From CAIKMD01 sp036490955 (GTDB lineage: Bacteria > Pseudomonadota > Alphaproteobacteria > ATCC43930 > CGMCC-115725), in assembly GCA_036490955.1 (NCBI GenBank), contig DASXCX010000332.1, positions 1 to 8,308 of the forward strand: a stretch of 8,308 bases of DNA. Direction: 5' to 3'. Of the stretch, positions 6,935-8,308 are shown piece by piece; position 1 is the stretch's first letter, and each line of letters starts with the position of its first letter. The position numbers were made by a program, and so were the translations under genes. Below the pieces are notes generated by a model that did no database searches, was not told where the DNA came from, and saw only the letters and a program-made list of their open reading frames with translations.

Positions 6935-6953
6935 CAGATATTATCATTATCTG
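6935..6953 (-). promoter_or_regulatory. Palindrome with two tandem GATAAT hexamers; Fur-box-like or operator
   Basis: The minus strand reads CAGATAATGATAATATCTG: CAGATA and TATCTG are perfect 6-bp arms around 7 bases, and GATAATGATAAT equals the first 12 bases of the classical Fur box GATAATGATAATCATTATC. The remaining Fur-box half is poorly matched (14 of 19 overall). It overlaps the iclR stop codon and the candidate -10 region of the five-gene operon, a usual place for a repressor site. Confidence 0.35.
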
Positions 6954-6973
6954 AGATTTTTTGATTTGGCAAA
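6946..6973 (-). promoter_or_regulatory. Candidate promoter of the five-gene operon
   Basis: TTTGCC at 6973-6968 and GATAAT at 6951-6946 on the minus strand are 16 bases apart and resemble a sigma-70 promoter. Transcription would start near 6939, within the palindrome, giving a leader of about 100 bases before the ATG at 6838. It lies inside the 3' end of iclR. The match is moderate and read-through from iclR is also possible. Confidence 0.3.
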
Positions 6974-7819
6974 CCGGCGCCGCGCGGGAGGCTTTTTGAG
7001 TGGCGAACGAGGCGCGGCTTTGGGCGCCGGCCGCTGAGCGACTTTGGGTTCCGAGCGCTGCGCCCCGGCCAGCCGCCGCGTCAGCTCGCGCGCGGTCTCG
7101 AGGAGGCGATGACGCAAGGCCGCCTCGTCGAACAACTCGATCCGCCGCGCCGGCCCGACCACCGTGATGCTGCCCTGCGCCGTGCCGTCGGGATTGAGCA
7201 GCGGCGCGGCGAGGCCGATCTGGTCCGGCACCAGCAGTGCTTCGGTGCGCGACGTGCCCTGGCGCTTGATCTCGTTGAGTGCCCTGCGAAAGCTTGGCCA
7301 GTCTTGCCCCAAAAGGTCGCGATCGGGATCGCCGGCATGACGATCGAAGACGCGTTTCTGCCGCGCCGGCTTCTGATAAGCGAGCACGATCCGCGCCGTA
7401 GAAGAGCGGAACAGTGACGTGATCTGGCCGCGGCCGTAGCGCGGATCGCCGATGCCCTCTTGGTTCTGCCCATAGACCGGGTTTTGCTCGTAGACATTCA
7501 GTACCTGCTCGTTGAGCCAGTAGCTGACGAGCACGATGAGGCCGGTCTCCTGCGCCAGACGGTGCAGCAGGTCGCGACCGACCCGTTCCAGCGGATCGGT
7601 GCGGCGCATCTGGTAGTCGAGCGTGACGATGCGCGGCCCCAGCGTATAGCTGCCGCCGCCGAGCCGCGCGAAAAGACCCGCCCCGTAAAGCTCGCGCACA
7701 TAGCGATAAGCGGTCGGCAGCGAGACCTTGAGCGCTTTGGCGATCTCCTCGGGCGTCCACGACGTCTTGGCATCGGTGACGAGCTCGAGCGCCGCGATCA
7801 TCTTTTTGAGGCTGGACAT
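6947..7819 (-). CDS. IclR-type transcriptional regulator with basic C-terminal tail
   Basis: This is a 290-residue DNA-binding regulator. The N-terminal winged helix-turn-helix spans about 1-65 (TPEEIAKALKVSLPTAYRYV at 22-41 is the helix-turn-helix). The effector-binding domain follows, ending with the IclR-like IGLAAPLLNPDGTAQGSITV (201-220). IclR proteins sense aromatic or other small metabolites and control nearby catabolic genes as activator or repressor. Residues 251-290 form an unusual low-complexity tail rich in Lys, Arg, Pro and Ala, with about 13 basic and one acidic residue, ending RRRFAKSKNLR. IclR proteins are normally about 250-270 residues, so this tail is an extension. No Shine-Dalgarno precedes the ATG and the promoter lies almost on it. 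It sits between the dioxygenase and the five-gene operon and probably controls one or both. Confidence 0.88.
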   Translation of the reverse strand: MSSLKKMIAALELVTDAKTSWTPEEIAKALKVSLPTAYRYVRELYGAGLFARLGGGSYTLGPRIVTLDYQMRRTDPLERVGRDLLHRLAQETGLIVLVSYWLNEQVLNVYEQNPVYGQNQEGIGDPRYGRGQITSLFRSSTARIVLAYQKPARQKRVFDRHAGDPDRDLLGQDWPSFRRALNEIKRQGTSRTEALLVPDQIGLAAPLLNPDGTAQGSITVVGPARRIELFDEAALRHRLLETARELTRRLAGAQRSEPKVAQRPAPKAAPRSPLKKPPARRRFAKSKNLR

Positions 7820-7822
7820 GTT

Positions 7823-7850
7823 CTAGCGCGAGATTATCACATCGCGATAG
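7823..7850. promoter_or_regulatory. Palindrome over the iclR promoter, candidate autoregulatory operator
   Basis: CTAGCGCGA (7823-7831) and TCGCGATAG (7842-7850) are 9-bp inverted arms with one mismatch, 10 bases apart. The element covers the whole -10 box of iclR and ends three bases before its ATG. The position and two-arm shape fit binding by an IclR dimer, and its right part is copy 1 of the 19-bp motif shared with 6910-6928. Confidence 0.45.
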
Positions 7851-7861
7851 TTTCTGGTAAA
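7833..7861 (-). promoter_or_regulatory. Sigma-70-like promoter of iclR, giving an almost leaderless mRNA
   Basis: The minus strand has TTTACC (-35, 7861-7856), a 17-base spacer, and GATAAT (-10, 7838-7833) preceded by TGT as in an extended -10. A start about seven bases downstream would be near 7825, leaving only about six bases before the ATG at 7819. The lack of any Shine-Dalgarno sequence agrees with this. Confidence 0.5.
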
Positions 7862-7865
7862 CTTA

Positions 7866-7942
7866 GCAATCTTCCGACGTCATGCCGCGAAAACCGACGA
7901 CCCACTCACCGCTTTCGCGAGAATGACACTGATGAAGATTGC
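7866..7942. repeat. 77-bp imperfect palindrome (intergenic repeat element), probable terminator hairpin
   Basis: Nested inverted arms are GCAATCTTC (7866-7874) with GAAGATTGC (7934-7942), perfect over 9 bp; GTCAT (7879-7883) with ATGAC (7923-7927); and CGCGAAA (7886-7892) with TTTCGCG (7913-7919). The core resembles the degenerate 'ATTCCCGCGAAAGCGGGAA' intergenic palindromes common in alphaproteobacteria (reads as SRESGEW in one frame). It starts three bases after the dioxygenase stop and ends just before the iclR -35. It may end the dioxygenase transcript and insulate iclR. No target-site duplication is visible. Confidence 0.6.
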
Positions 7943-7945
7943 ACG

Positions 7946-8308
7946 TCAGCGCGGCTCGAAAATCACGCTCACCTTCGTCGCGTTGAACACGTACGTCTCC
8001 AAACAGCTCGACCACTCGACCTCGTGATTGAGCTCGGCCATCGCGCCGACCAGGCCGAACCAGTTCAGCGTCTCGCCGCCGCCGGCCGCCTCCAACTCCT
8101 TCAGCGAAAAGTTCTTCCAGAAATTGTATTCGCCCGACACCATCGCCTGATAGAGCCGCAGATCGGTCTCGACATCCGGCATCAGGCGATGCGTCTTCGG
8201 CGTCAGAAAAGAATGCGACCAGGCCGAGGATGCCATCAGCGCGACGCGCCACGGGCTGTCGCGGCAGATGCGCGCGATCGCCGCGCCCAGCGTGAAGCAG
8301 CGATGCGG
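7946..8308 (-). CDS. Class III extradiol ring-cleavage dioxygenase (LigB-type), C-terminal part
   Basis: These are the last 120 residues of a protein whose start lies beyond the window; there is no start codon to assign, and the internal ATG at 8236 is mid-domain. The sequence RVALMASSAWSHSF then GGGETLNWFGLVGAMAE fits the C-terminal part of the LigB catalytic family, non-haem Fe(II) enzymes that open catechol-type rings next to the hydroxyls. His32 of the fragment (WSHSF) and Glu79 (GGGET) are 47 residues apart, exactly as His195 (catalytic base) and Glu242 (iron ligand) in the LigB structure of protocatechuate 4,5-dioxygenase. The two N-terminal iron-binding His would be outside the window. 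The substrate is unknown. It lies 126 bp upstream of iclR on the same strand and may supply the ring-cleavage step for the downstream operon. Confidence 0.8.
   Translation of the reverse strand, partial: PHRCFTLGAAIARICRDSPWRVALMASSAWSHSFLTPKTHRLMPDVETDLRLYQAMVSGEYNFWKNFSLKELEAAGGGETLNWFGLVGAMAELNHEVEWSSCLETYVFNATKVSVIFEPR

Noticed and set aside
7863..8252. 129-codon minus-strand frame overlapping the dioxygenase end
   Set aside because: It is out of frame with the LigB-type domain and its C-terminus is only a translation of the palindromic repeat.
1..8308. CRISPR array, tRNA or rRNA genes, insertion sequences
   Set aside because: No regularly spaced direct repeats, no cloverleaf or rRNA-like sequence, and no transposase motif were seen on either strand.

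Overview
The window is GC-rich, densely coding DNA, and every supported gene lies on the minus strand. Split glycine dehydrogenase subunits, a DUF3775 protein, an IclR regulator beside aromatic-type catabolic genes, and a degenerate intergenic palindrome of the 'CGCGAAAGCGG' kind together suggest an alphaproteobacterium, possibly Hyphomicrobiales or Rhodospirillales. That placement is an inference from gene content, not a measured result.

Layout in transcription order (right to left). 8308-7946: the C-terminal third of a LigB-type class III extradiol ring-cleavage dioxygenase. 7942-7866: a 77-bp imperfect palindrome just after its stop. 7861-7823: a promoter for the next gene, lying over a second palindrome. 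7819-6947: an IclR-type regulator with a strongly basic C-terminal tail. 6973-6910: AT-rich control DNA with two tandem GATAAT hexamers inside a palindrome, overlapping the iclR stop codon. 6838-3134: five tightly packed genes (14-bp gap, 9-bp gap, 4-bp overlap, 5-bp gap) encoding two paralogous cyclase-family metal hydrolases, a small cupin, a short-chain dehydrogenase and a 3-hydroxyacyl-CoA-dehydrogenase-like protein. 3048-2611: a DUF3775 protein. 2498-1: gcvT, gcvH and gcvPA (cut by the window edge), the glycine cleavage system with a split P-protein.

The gcv genes form an ordinary housekeeping operon: GcvP (PA plus a PB presumably beyond the window) decarboxylates glycine onto lipoyl-GcvH, and GcvT passes the one-carbon unit to tetrahydrofolate. 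The five-gene unit looks like a compact catabolic operon. Two hydrolases of the HxGTHxDxPxH family would open or hydrolyse a ring, ester or amide. Two NAD(P)-dependent dehydrogenases would oxidise hydroxyl intermediates. The cupin has lost most metal ligands and may be a binding, isomerase-like or accessory protein. With the ring-cleavage dioxygenase and IclR regulator next door, the likely job is breakdown of an aromatic or cyclic compound, but the substrate cannot be read from the sequence and I recognise no named pathway with this gene set. This unit and its control region are the best candidate here for undescribed biology.
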